Shown: positions 7,298-15,336 of the stretch, one piece after another
Numbering within the stretch: the stretch's first letter is position 1
Layout: each line of letters begins with the position of its first letter
Assembly: GCA_910585395.1 (NCBI GenBank)
Contig: CAJUCK010000001.1
Location: 107,703 to 142,995 of the forward strand
DNA length: 35,293 nt
Direction of reading: 5' to 3'
Source of the DNA: an uncultured Lachnospiraceae bacterium
Lineage (GTDB): Bacteria; Bacillota; Clostridia; Lachnospirales; Lachnospiraceae
Program-made: the position numbers and the translations under genes
Notes under the pieces: generated by a model
What the model was told of the DNA's origin: nothing
What the model saw: the letters and a program-made list of their open reading frames with translations, nothing else
Databases searched by the model: none

Positions 7298-8757
7298 CAA
7301 AGTTTTGCAGAGATAGACAAATACAAAAAGCAGAGAGTATACTGAAAAATATTCAGGTTTTTAAAGAGTGGAAAAGTTCTCGAAACAGAGAGCAGGCTGT
7401 GAACCAGCTGACGGAAGTGCAGCAGGATGTTTTGGTCGTGGGAACTGTTCTGGAGACCGAGAAAAAGGATTATCATACTATGGTTGCTGAATTAGAGCGA
7501 TTGTGTGAAGTCTTATATCAGATAAGTATTTCATTGGAAGATGATCAGCAGGTATGCCGTCTGGGATTTGAAGCAGAGAATATAATCAGGAGTCTGCAAA
7601 AATGCCTGCGGGCAGTCATGCCGAGAAAGGAGATCGTTTTTCTTCCATATCAGGTATCTATGTGGGACTCTCTGGAAAGCGTATGGCTGGAGGCGGCAAA
7701 AGATCAGACAGCAGACACTTATGTGATACCAATTCCTTATTATGATGTTTTGCCAGACGGGACTTTGGGCGCGCTGCATGATCAGAGAGCAGATTATTCT
7801 GCTGATGTGCCTATCGTCCAATATGAAGATTACCTGATGGAGGAACGCCATCCAGACGTGATTTTTTTTCATAATCCTTATGATGGATGCAATTCCGTTA
7901 CCAGGGTGCCGGAGCAGTATTATGCTTCTCGGCTAAAGAAGTGTACCAGGCAGCTGGTTTATATTCCTTATTTTGTGAGTGAAGAAGGCGGACCCTCAGA
8001 GCATTTCTGTTATCTGCCAGGAGTGCTTTTTGCAGACAAAGCGGTGGTGCAGCCAGGATGCATTTATGAAAGATATTGTCAGATTTATACCCAGACATTA
8101 CAGAAGAATGGATGGGAAGGCATCCTGCTCCCAGCAGAGAAAAAATTTTTGCCGCTTGATTCGCCCAAATTTGACAAAGTATTAAATACAAGATGTGAAA
8201 TCACAGATTTGCCGGAAAACTGGCAGAGAATTATACAGAAACCAGATGGAGGCAGAAAAAAAATTGTTTTATATGATCTGACAATTTTAAATTTACTGAA
8301 CAATAATGAGCAGGTATTAAAAAAAGTAGAGAATGTATTCAGGTTGTATAGAGAAAAGCAGAAAGAGGCTGTCTTATTGTGGAGACCCCATCCACTCTTA
8401 TTGTCCACCATTGATTCTATGAGACCGCAGCTTCGGGATGAGTATTTATTGCTTGTACAGCAGATTCAGGAGGAAGAGTGGGGAATTTTTGATCATACGC
8501 CAGATCCCAACCTGGCTATGGCGTTGTCTGATGCATATTATGGTGACTGCAGCAGTCTGCTGACAACGTTTCGGGTAACTGGGAAACCGATGAAAATGCA
8601 GGATGTATGGCGTGAGGATGAGAGAGCGTTTTTGATGGAACTTTTGAATGAGAATAACAGCTCAGGGAAAAACATGGAGAGAGACACAAGAGACAAACAA
8701 ATAGGAAGTATTATATATCATACAATTATGTCTGATAAAAATAAATGTTTGACCTGA
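7294..8757 (+). CDS. CDP-glycerol glycerophosphotransferase-like protein
   Basis: A 487-residue protein overlapping the previous gene by 4 nt. Residues about 1-110 are helical and without a recognised fold. Residues about 112-440 look like the GT-B glycerophosphotransferase family (TagB/TagF/SpsB-like): KEIVFLPYQVSMWDSLESVW at the start of the first Rossmann half, a VLLWRPHPLL motif at 360-369 that matches the HP signature of the family, and SDAYYGDCSSLLTTFRVTGK at 412-431, the second catalytic or nucleotide-binding loop. No membrane segment is seen. Members of this family add phospho-polyols or related groups from CDP donors; together with LicC-like and LicD-like neighbours it suggests a phosphodiester-linked modification. 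The tail after residue 450 is hydrophilic and unlike the family. Confidence 0.75.
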   Translation: MTKFCRDRQIQKAESILKNIQVFKEWKSSRNREQAVNQLTEVQQDVLVVGTVLETEKKDYHTMVAELERLCEVLYQISISLEDDQQVCRLGFEAENIIRSLQKCLRAVMPRKEIVFLPYQVSMWDSLESVWLEAAKDQTADTYVIPIPYYDVLPDGTLGALHDQRADYSADVPIVQYEDYLMEERHPDVIFFHNPYDGCNSVTRVPEQYYASRLKKCTRQLVYIPYFVSEEGGPSEHFCYLPGVLFADKAVVQPGCIYERYCQIYTQTLQKNGWEGILLPAEKKFLPLDSPKFDKVLNTRCEITDLPENWQRIIQKPDGGRKKIVLYDLTILNLLNNNEQVLKKVENVFRLYREKQKEAVLLWRPHPLLLSTIDSMRPQLRDEYLLLVQQIQEEEWGIFDHTPDPNLAMALSDAYYGDCSSLLTTFRVTGKPMKMQDVWREDERAFLMELLNENNSSGKNMERDTRDKQIGSIIYHTIMSDKNKCLT

Positions 8758-8843
8758 AAAGAGATAAGCTTATTTTAACGATTCATACAGTTTATGATAA
8801 TGAAATACGAAAGGAAGTTCCATTACAGAAGAAGGAGAGAGAA

Positions 8844-9563
8844 ATGAAAGCGATATTATTAGCGGCAGGGCGAGGAACTCGGATTGCAAGGCATGTGGAG
8901 AAGGTGCCGAAATCAACACTGCCAATTAACGGAGAACCATTGATTCGAAGGTCTGTGAAACTTCTTCAGGCACAGGGAATCGAGTGCACAATTTGTACTG
9001 GATATGAGGAACAGCAGATACAAAAAGCTTTATCTGGTATAGAAAATATTACTTATTATTATAATCCTTTTTTTGATGTCACTAACAGTATTGCCAGTCT
9101 GTGGTTTGCCAGGGAAGAGCTAGATGATGAACTGCTGGTAATGAATGCAGATGTATTTTTTTCAAAAGAAATTCTCGAACTGGTAATCAATGATGATAGA
9201 GATCCAGTTATGGCTATTGACTATTCCAGGATAAAAGAAGGAGATTATTTCTTCTATACGTCAATGGACGGCAGCATAGAGAAATATGGAAAAGAGCTGC
9301 CTATTGAGCAGAGGACATGCGAATATGTAGGAATGGCTAAAATCGGAAAGAAATTCCTGCCTAAATTTATAGAGCGTATGGAAGATATGATTCATCATCA
9401 GAAATATAATGCCTGGTGGGAGAATATTCTTTATTCTTTTACAGACAAAAATGAGGAGAATATATATACTGTGGACGTAGAAGGCAGATTTTGGGCTGAG
9501 ATAGATTTTTTGGATGATTATGAGCGCATCATGGCATATATGTCTAAGATAAAGAATATTTAG
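8844..9563 (+). CDS. LicC-like cytidylyltransferase (CDP-activated phospho-alcohol synthesis)
   Basis: A 239-residue nucleotidyltransferase that begins MKAILLAAGRGTRI, the NTP-binding loop, followed by VPKSTLPINGEPL with the conserved Lys. Later marks are NPFFDVTNSIASLWFAREEL, LLVMNADVFF (metal-binding Asp) and a C-terminal WAEIDFLDDY, the order found in LicC CTP:phosphocholine cytidylyltransferases and close relatives. The ATG at 8844 with GAAGGAG 6 nt upstream is preferred over a TTG-type extension at 8745 that overlaps the previous gene. An internal promoter is possible in the 86-nt gap (TTTAAC at 8774, GATAAT at 8796, 16-nt spacer). It probably makes the CDP donor used by the two LicD proteins and the CDP-glycerol-transferase-like protein; the actual alcohol is not known. 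Confidence 0.83.
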   Translation: MKAILLAAGRGTRIARHVEKVPKSTLPINGEPLIRRSVKLLQAQGIECTICTGYEEQQIQKALSGIENITYYYNPFFDVTNSIASLWFAREELDDELLVMNADVFFSKEILELVINDDRDPVMAIDYSRIKEGDYFFYTSMDGSIEKYGKELPIEQRTCEYVGMAKIGKKFLPKFIERMEDMIHHQKYNAWWENILYSFTDKNEENIYTVDVEGRFWAEIDFLDDYERIMAYMSKIKNI

Positions 9564-9571
9564 AACAAAAA

Positions 9572-10696
9572 ATGGAAATGAGTGATAGTATGTTAAAGGA
9601 AAAATTAGTACCGCTGACAGAGAGCGGCATGTCGGCAGATTTGAAGAAATTAATTGAACGCTTGCTGGAGACGAAAGAATTATTTGCTATATGGGGAGCT
9701 GGAAACAGCGGAAAAGCAGCAGTTGAATATTTTCATGAACAGTCTGGTGGGAAACTGGCGCCACAGTGTATTGTTGATAATAACCCGTCTATGTGGGACG
9801 ATGAGAAAATTATATCGCCTGATAAATTTTTTGAGATGGAAAAAATACCACAGATTTTATTAGTTTGTGTCTATGTTGCAGATCAGGTTGTTCAGCAAAT
9901 AAAACAAGCAGGATATAAAGGTGAAATTATTGTATTCAGTATCTTTATGCTGCATAACAATAAAGAAGTCTGGGATTTGTATGAAGATCATATGGATGAG
10001 CTGGAAGAGCTGTATGAAATACTGGCGGATGACAAGTCAAGAGAGACATTGGAAGGGTTTTTGAACGGCATTCGAAGCGGTGATATATCCTGCTTTGAGA
10101 AAATTAATGGAGATAGTGCAGAGAAACTTTTAGATCCAGATATTCTGCAGTATACAGAAGAAGAGATTTTTATTGATATTGGCGCGTTTACCGGTGATAC
10201 CATACTGAAATTTTTGGAACTTACGAAGGGGAAGTACAAGAAAATCGTAGGAATTGAAATGGATCAGGGAAATTATCGCATTCTATGCGAGACGGCAAGT
10301 AAATTAAAAAATGTTATCACGAAAAATGCAGCCGTGGGAGCAAGGAGCGGCCGGATGCATTTTATATCAGGAAATTCAGAAAGCTGCGTGTTATCTGAAC
10401 AGGGCAACAGTGAGACAGAAGTAATTGCGTTGGATGAGGTTTCAGAGATACAGGATGCGACAATGATAAAAATTTCCGCGAATGGCATGGAGCTCCCAAT
10501 TCTCAAAGGAGCAGAAAAGCTGTTACAGAGAAATGTTCCTAAGTTATCAATCTATGCAAGCGCTGAGGAATTATGGGAAATCCCACTATATCTGAGATCA
10601 ATTTTACCCAGGGGAGGATATGAATTTTATTATCGTCATTATGGATATGGACGCCAGGCAATGATTTGTTATGCGGTTAAAAAGAAAAGCGAGTGA
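9572..10696 (+). CDS. FkbM-family methyltransferase with N-terminal Rossmann-like module
   Basis: A 374-residue two-part protein. Residues about 36-125 form a Rossmann-like module (LFAIWGAGNSGKAAVEYF, then CIVDNNPSMW and LLVCVYVADQVVQQI). Residues about 195-330 are the FkbM methyltransferase: IDIGAFTGDT at 201-210 is the SAM loop, IVGIEMDQGN carries the acidic ribose-binding residue, and KISANGMELPILKGA at 300-314 is the place of the family's K-x-D-x-E-G-x-E motif. Here the usual Asp and Glu-Gly pair are replaced by Ser and Asn-Gly, so activity or substrate may differ. It lies between the cytidylyltransferase and LicD-2. Likely role: O- or N-methylation of the glycan or of the transferred group. 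The start has only a weak ribosome binding site; ATG codons at 9578 and 9590 are alternatives. Confidence 0.8.
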   Translation: MEMSDSMLKEKLVPLTESGMSADLKKLIERLLETKELFAIWGAGNSGKAAVEYFHEQSGGKLAPQCIVDNNPSMWDDEKIISPDKFFEMEKIPQILLVCVYVADQVVQQIKQAGYKGEIIVFSIFMLHNNKEVWDLYEDHMDELEELYEILADDKSRETLEGFLNGIRSGDISCFEKINGDSAEKLLDPDILQYTEEEIFIDIGAFTGDTILKFLELTKGKYKKIVGIEMDQGNYRILCETASKLKNVITKNAAVGARSGRMHFISGNSESCVLSEQGNSETEVIALDEVSEIQDATMIKISANGMELPILKGAEKLLQRNVPKLSIYASAEELWEIPLYLRSILPRGGYEFYYRHYGYGRQAMICYAVKKKSE

Positions 10697-12684
10697 AAAG
10701 AGAGATGAGTATGGATGCATATAATGCAATGATTAAACAACTGGAAAGCGGAAATGTGGATGAACATTTCATTGAATACGCGGGTCAAGTGTACCATAGT
10801 GCGATAAAAGAGCAGGATGATGTACGAAAGAGGATGACAGAAGAAATACATAAAGCATTGTGCCAAGGGATGAAGTATAATTTAGGACTTGCATTTCCAG
10901 TATATTCTTATATTCTAAATTTAGACGCAGGCGCTGTGTATATGGAGAATTTTCTGCAAATTGCCCGCAGCCTTCAGAAAGAAGGGCAAATGGGATGGCA
11001 GAACGCATATTATCTTTTTCACCAGTTGAATCTTTTTCGGCTTCACCATTTAAGCTGTAATACAGAAGCTGTTCGTGAATTACTGCTGGAACTGATGCAG
11101 CATGCTTTGACAAACTGTATGCTGCAGTTGAATATCAAAGAGTATCCAAAGCCGTTTGAAAAAAGAAATTCAGAGCATGTTGTGGTCTTGACAGAGGAAT
11201 TGTCTGAGACGAATATGGAGTGGACGAATATGGTTTTGAAATGCTGCTATTTACTGCAGCGTTCACTGGGGAAAAAGGTCTTGCTTGTCAATACTTCAGA
11301 AGCAGCTTCGAGGGCAGGGGAATTGAACTATTTTGCGCCGGAGTATGGAGAAGAGAATCTTTTATGGCTTCAAAAGACAAAGCTGGAGTGGGAGGGAGAA
11401 GAATTTGAATATCTGCAATGTTCTGCGGTACTGTCGTGTGTGGCAGAGCTGGAAACGGCGGTAAAGAAAATACTGGCATTTCGTCCAGGGCTAGCGCTGC
11501 ATCTGGGGGACAACAGTTTTGTGGCTGCCATTTTGGATCAATGGCTGCCAGTGATGTGTATGGCGAAGACGTACGGTACAGCGGTTGTATCTGGCTCGGA
11601 ATTTCAGGTGTCATTCGACTCCAAACAGGAAGAGGAACAGGAATTTATAGGAGTGGTAGAGAATTATCAGCAGCTGATTGAGGATGAACGGAATCTGAAA
11701 ATGAGACTGGTATTTCCTGCTGATTTTTTCAAGGATGAAGAGATTAAGATTGAACATTACGCTCCTGGAGATTCAGGTGAGTACGTATTGCAAGAAAGTT
11801 TTCACATAGAAAAAATGATGAAACGCGCCTGGGCTGCCGCCATTAAGATATTAAAAGAAATTGAGCATATCTGCAGGAGACATCAGATAGATTATTTCGC
11901 AGATTGGGGAACATTGCTCGGAGCAGTAAGGCATCAAGGATTTATCCCTTGGGATGATGATATAGATATCGCCATGAGGCGTGAGGATTACAACCGCTTT
12001 CTTGCCATAGCGAGAAAGGAACTGCCCAAAAGTTACTGCATTGTAGATGCCACCTATGATGAGGAATGGACTAATTTGTATGCAAGAGTATTGAATGTTG
12101 AGGATTCTGTGAACGCGCATATGCAACTGCAGCCAGAAAAGCTGGAAGAATTCTATGGATGCCCCTACGTAGTGGGGATAGATATACAGCCTCTGGATTA
12201 TATTCCCAGAAACAGTGAAGAAGCTGATCTGCAGGTGGATATTTTGAAAAATGTGTATTCGGCAGCCTATACGCTGCTCCATAATGGCGGACAGGTTACG
12301 GAGCCAGTTGAGAAAGAGCTGAAAATTATTGAGCAGGTATGCAATTATCGTTTTACAGAAGAGCATACGGTGATTCACCAGCTGTTCCGGCTTGCAAGCG
12401 CTATTTCTCAGATGTATGGGAAGGAAGACGGAGATGAAATAACTTATATGTACTCTCATGCTAAGAGAAGAACTTTTAGACTCAAGGAAGAATGGTATAA
12501 AGAGTGTGTTTCGATGCCTTTTGAAACCACAACGATAGATGTTCCCAAAGAATACATAAAGGTTCTGACGGTAACTTATGGAGAACAGTGGAATGTATGT
12601 TATAAGGGAGCTTCGGCGCATGAATATCCATTTTACAGAGCACAGCAGGAGCAGCTGGAGAAGATGGGAATTATATTAGACTAG
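10693..12684 (+). CDS. LicD-family phosphotransferase 2 fused to a large N-terminal region
   Basis: A 663-residue protein, about twice a normal LicD. The C-terminal part (about 372-663) parallels the 6311 gene: MMKRAWAAAIKILKEIE, DWGTLLGAVRHQGFIPWDDD at 404-423 followed by IDI, PYVVGIDIQPLDYIPR, and a C-terminal EEWYKECVSMPFE. Residues 1-150 are helical and unknown. Residues about 160-310 look like half of a GT-B/Rossmann domain (EHVVVLTEEL, GKKVLLVNTSE, FRPGLALHLGDNSFVAAILD, GTAVVSGSEF). The start is GTG at 10693, overlapping the FkbM stop; ATG at 10705 or 10711 is possible. It closes the lic-like operon. Inferred role: recognises a glycan acceptor by its N-terminal part and adds a CDP-derived phospho-group to it. 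The N-terminal function is unproven. Confidence 0.85.
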   Translation: MKREMSMDAYNAMIKQLESGNVDEHFIEYAGQVYHSAIKEQDDVRKRMTEEIHKALCQGMKYNLGLAFPVYSYILNLDAGAVYMENFLQIARSLQKEGQMGWQNAYYLFHQLNLFRLHHLSCNTEAVRELLLELMQHALTNCMLQLNIKEYPKPFEKRNSEHVVVLTEELSETNMEWTNMVLKCCYLLQRSLGKKVLLVNTSEAASRAGELNYFAPEYGEENLLWLQKTKLEWEGEEFEYLQCSAVLSCVAELETAVKKILAFRPGLALHLGDNSFVAAILDQWLPVMCMAKTYGTAVVSGSEFQVSFDSKQEEEQEFIGVVENYQQLIEDERNLKMRLVFPADFFKDEEIKIEHYAPGDSGEYVLQESFHIEKMMKRAWAAAIKILKEIEHICRRHQIDYFADWGTLLGAVRHQGFIPWDDDIDIAMRREDYNRFLAIARKELPKSYCIVDATYDEEWTNLYARVLNVEDSVNAHMQLQPEKLEEFYGCPYVVGIDIQPLDYIPRNSEEADLQVDILKNVYSAAYTLLHNGGQVTEPVEKELKIIEQVCNYRFTEEHTVIHQLFRLASAISQMYGKEDGDEITYMYSHAKRRTFRLKEEWYKECVSMPFETTTIDVPKEYIKVLTVTYGEQWNVCYKGASAHEYPFYRAQQEQLEKMGIILD

Positions 12685-12717
12685 TGTAAATGTTTGTTAG
12701 ACTTGACTAGAACAGTA

Positions 12718-12791
12718 AAGGGGCTGATGCAAAAACAGGCACATATGGCATAAGGTATTTGAAAATGCAGTGTCTTTGGCATCAGCCCCTT
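12718..12791. repeat. 74-nt imperfect palindrome with perfect 13-bp ends
   Basis: AAGGGGCTGATGC (12718-12730) and GCATCAGCCCCTT (12779-12791) are perfect inverted repeats around a 48-nt centre that itself can pair partly (CAC..GCAT with ATGC.GTG). It lies between the ends of two convergent genes, 7 nt from the recombinase stop. Neither strand has a T-tract after the stem, so it is not a standard intrinsic terminator. The outer sequence recalls insertion-sequence ends, so a MITE-like remnant is possible; flanking target duplication is not clear. Confidence 0.6.
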
Positions 12792-12798
12792 ATGTCAT

Positions 12799-13959
12799 TT
12801 ACCCGTTAGCCATTTTACTGATGTTAAATAAATGTTCCAGCTTTTTCATATTCTGCAGTTTTGTTTCATCTGAAGGATGCACATAGCGGTTTAAAGTAAC
12901 ATTAACGCTGGCATGGCCTAAAATTTCACTTAGGCTTTTTACATCAAACCCCGACTCTATGCATCTAGTTGCAAATGTATGACGCAGCGCATGAAAATTC
13001 AATTTTCGAAGGTTTAAGTCAGAGAGAATTTTTTTGAATCTGTACTGCAGGGTACGTGGTTCTATAAATTTCTCGGTAGAACCAGTTAGAAAAAATTCAT
13101 TTCCTTGTTTATATAAGGGTTTTAAACTGGATAAAATAAATTCCGGCAGCGGGATTGTCCGGATAGAAGAAAGACTTTTGGGGTTTGTGATAATAACTTT
13201 GGTTCTGCATTGCGTTTCTTCAGAATGATTTTGGATCCTCTGCATGGATTCTTCCACAGAAAGAAAACCATTTTTCAAATCAATTTTATTCCATCTCAAC
13301 GCACAGATTTCACCAATTCTAAGACCAGTAAATAACGTAAGAAGTATACCTATATCAATTGGAAGAGTAGAATTTATCAAATGCGAAATCAATAATTTTT
13401 GTTCCTGTTCTGAAAAAACGGTCAATTTATTTTTGGTAGAAGGGATATAAAGACTTTGAAAATTGCACTTTAATGTATATTCTCTGATCTCGGCATAATC
13501 AAAAACTCTGCGCATAATAGAAAGAATATCATGTATCGTTTTTGGCGATAAAGCTTTTTGCTGTAGATTATTGTCAGTAGTAATCACTGTAATATATTGC
13601 TGCATACATGCTGTATCAATTTCCATAATAGACATTTCTTTGAAATATGGAATAATATTCTTGTTAATCTGATTATAATATCTGCAGTACGAAGACTCTT
13701 TTACATGAGGTCTGACTGTGGAAAGCCAATCCAGCAGAATTTTGGGGAATGCGCCCTCCTTTTGAGAAGATTGATCAAAAGCCAATTCTTTTTCCTGCTG
13801 TCTGATTTTTGAAATGCGAAGTTTTTCTTTTGTTTCAAGATATGTTTTCCCATAAACAGACTGATATCTTGCCTTTCCTCCTTCCATTCTGCTTACAATA
13901 AATCTACCCTCCCAGCGTCCATCTTTTCTTTTGTAAATATTTTCTCCTTTTCTTGACAT
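12799..13959 (-). CDS. Tyrosine recombinase / site-specific integrase
   Basis: A 386-residue phage-type tyrosine recombinase. Residues about 6-60 are an arm-binding domain (NIYKRKDGRWEGRFIV), 65-165 the SAM-like core-binding domain, and 178-365 the catalytic domain with the full active site: Arg214 in TGLRIGEICALRW, Lys261 in TNPKSLSSIRTI, His323 and Arg326 in HALRHTFATR, His349 in LGHASVNVT and Tyr359 in NRYVH. The ATG at 13959 has AGGAG 7 nt upstream. No excisionase, relaxase, phage or transposon partner genes and no tRNA lie nearby. Standalone recombinases of this kind occur at Firmicute surface-polysaccharide loci, where they may invert or swap DNA; that role is only inferred here. Its promoter and leader are described separately. 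Confidence 0.93.
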   Translation of the reverse strand: MSRKGENIYKRKDGRWEGRFIVSRMEGGKARYQSVYGKTYLETKEKLRISKIRQQEKELAFDQSSQKEGAFPKILLDWLSTVRPHVKESSYCRYYNQINKNIIPYFKEMSIMEIDTACMQQYITVITTDNNLQQKALSPKTIHDILSIMRRVFDYAEIREYTLKCNFQSLYIPSTKNKLTVFSEQEQKLLISHLINSTLPIDIGILLTLFTGLRIGEICALRWNKIDLKNGFLSVEESMQRIQNHSEETQCRTKVIITNPKSLSSIRTIPLPEFILSSLKPLYKQGNEFFLTGSTEKFIEPRTLQYRFKKILSDLNLRKLNFHALRHTFATRCIESGFDVKSLSEILGHASVNVTLNRYVHPSDETKLQNMKKLEHLFNISKMANG

Positions 13960-13996
13960 AAGCAAGCTCCTTTCTTCTTTTGTGATATTTTGACGA

Positions 13997-14030
13997 AAAA
14001 AGAGCCAGGCTGTATTCGCCTGACTCTTTT
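13997..14030 (-). terminator. Intrinsic terminator between the nonulosonic operon and the recombinase
   Basis: A 13-bp stem (AAAAGAGCCAGGC / GCCTGACTCTTTT, one G-U pair, 7-nt loop) with T-runs on both strands. On the minus strand it follows pseC and precedes the recombinase, so it ends the long operon. It also lies between the recombinase promoter and the recombinase start, so it can act as an attenuator of that gene. Confidence 0.88.
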
Positions 14031-14076
14031 CCCATCTACTATTTCTTTAAGTATATCAACTCATGGAGTTGCTCTT

Positions 14077-14104
14077 ATTATATCAAAATCACTTTAAAAA
14101 TCAA
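14077..14104 (-). promoter_or_regulatory. Sigma-A promoter of the tyrosine recombinase
   Basis: On the minus strand TTGATT (14099-14104) and TATAAT (14077-14082) are separated by 16 nt, a good housekeeping promoter. The predicted transcript starts near 14070, beginning with a small CAACTC-CAT-GAGTTG hairpin (14057-14071) and then meeting the terminator at 13997-14030 before the recombinase start at 13959. Confidence 0.65.
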
Positions 14105-14185
14105 TTATTTAAAACCATTTTTAACGCTTTCAGCAGCTTAATTGTGATATAATATGACAGTAATTTATCAAATATCAACAATATG

Positions 14186-15307
14186 TCAGATAATTTTTTT
14201 GAGCGTCTGAATCACATATTCCTGCTGTTCATCCTGCAGAGAATAATACAATGGCAGACTGATAATATTTTCGTACAGCTCTTCTGCCTGTGGGCAGCAC
14301 ACGCTGTCATAGCCATGTTTCTGATAATATGGATGTTTATATACCGGAATATAATGGACATTTACCTGTATGCCGGCTGCCCTAAGTTTATTATAAATTT
14401 CTCTGCGCCTGCCTTTGGGGGTCTGAATTACATATAAATGCCAGCTGCTGGTGCATCCCTCTTTCTGCAGGGGACAGGTGATGCCGTCAATTTTGTTGAG
14501 TTCATCCTCATATCTTTGTGCGAGTTTACGTCTTCTTGCTACAAATTGGTCGAGCTTTTTCATCTGGGAAATGCCAAGTGCACATTGTATATCGGTAATT
14601 CGGTAGTTATAACCCAGCGTTAACTGCTGATAATACCAGCCGCCCTCATTTTCAGACATGAACGCTTCATCCCTGGTGATCCCATGGCTTCTGAAAAGAA
14701 GCAGTTTCTGGTACAGTTCTTTATCATCTGTAGTAATCATCCCGCCTTCTCCAGTGGTGATGTGCTTTACTGGATGAAAGCTAAAGGTTGACATATCAGA
14801 AACAGTTCCTATTTTCTTTCCCTTGTAATCTGCTCCCAGCGCATGGGCGGCATCTTCAATTACCAGCAGATTATGTTCATTTGCAATCTTATGAATGTCG
14901 TCCATTTCGCAAGGCTGTCCAGCATAATGAACAGCAATAATGGCTTTTGTCCTGGAGGTTATTTTTCGCCTGATATCTTCTGGGTCTATGTTATAAGTAT
15001 CTTTCTTGATATCAGCAAATACAGGTTTTCCACCACAGTACAGCACACAATTTGCTGAAGCCGCAAAAGTGACAGGTGTTGTAATAACTTCATCGCCTGG
15101 TCCGATGCCTGCCGCATAACAGGCTGCGTGCAATGCGGCTGTTCCGTTAGAGACGGCAGCTGCAAATCTGGCTCCAGTATAATCTGCAACAGCCTGCTCA
15201 AAATTTTTTACCGCAGGTCCTGTGGTAAGAAAATCTGATTTGAGAACAGTTACAACTTCCGCTATGTCTTCATCATCAATGTATTGTTTGCCATATGGTA
15301 TGTTCAA
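14186..15307 (-). CDS. pseC: UDP-4-amino-4,6-dideoxy-N-acetyl-beta-L-altrosamine transaminase
   Basis: A DegT-family PLP aminotransferase for step 2 of pseudaminic acid synthesis: it aminates C4 of the 4-keto sugar made by PseB, using glutamate. Starting at TTG 15307 gives 373 residues with MNIPYGKQYIDDEDI at the N-terminus, SNGTAALHAACYAAG at 53-67, EDAAHALGA at 151-159 and the PLP lysine K181 in FSFHPVKHITTGEGG, very close in length and lysine position to known PseC. That TTG is preceded by AGGAAGGAG; an upstream ATG at 15337, overlapping the pseB stop, would add ten residues but has no ribosome binding site. It is the last gene of the operon, ahead of the terminator. The tail is complete. 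Confidence 0.93.
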   Translation of the reverse strand: MNIPYGKQYIDDEDIAEVVTVLKSDFLTTGPAVKNFEQAVADYTGARFAAAVSNGTAALHAACYAAGIGPGDEVITTPVTFAASANCVLYCGGKPVFADIKKDTYNIDPEDIRRKITSRTKAIIAVHYAGQPCEMDDIHKIANEHNLLVIEDAAHALGADYKGKKIGTVSDMSTFSFHPVKHITTGEGGMITTDDKELYQKLLLFRSHGITRDEAFMSENEGGWYYQQLTLGYNYRITDIQCALGISQMKKLDQFVARRRKLAQRYEDELNKIDGITCPLQKEGCTSSWHLYVIQTPKGRRREIYNKLRAAGIQVNVHYIPVYKHPYYQKHGYDSVCCPQAEELYENIISLPLYYSLQDEQQEYVIQTLKKII

Positions 15308-15336
15308 TTTGTAAATACTCCTTCCTGACGCATTCA

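Noticed and set aside
11851..12621. Long minus-strand frame (256 codons) opposite LicD-2
   Set aside because: It is the antisense shadow of the conserved LicD catalytic domain and has no homology-like motif or ribosome binding site.
12799..13959. Integrase as the edge of a prophage or integrative element
   Set aside because: No tRNA, direct-repeat att site, relaxase, excisionase or phage genes lie within the window on either side.
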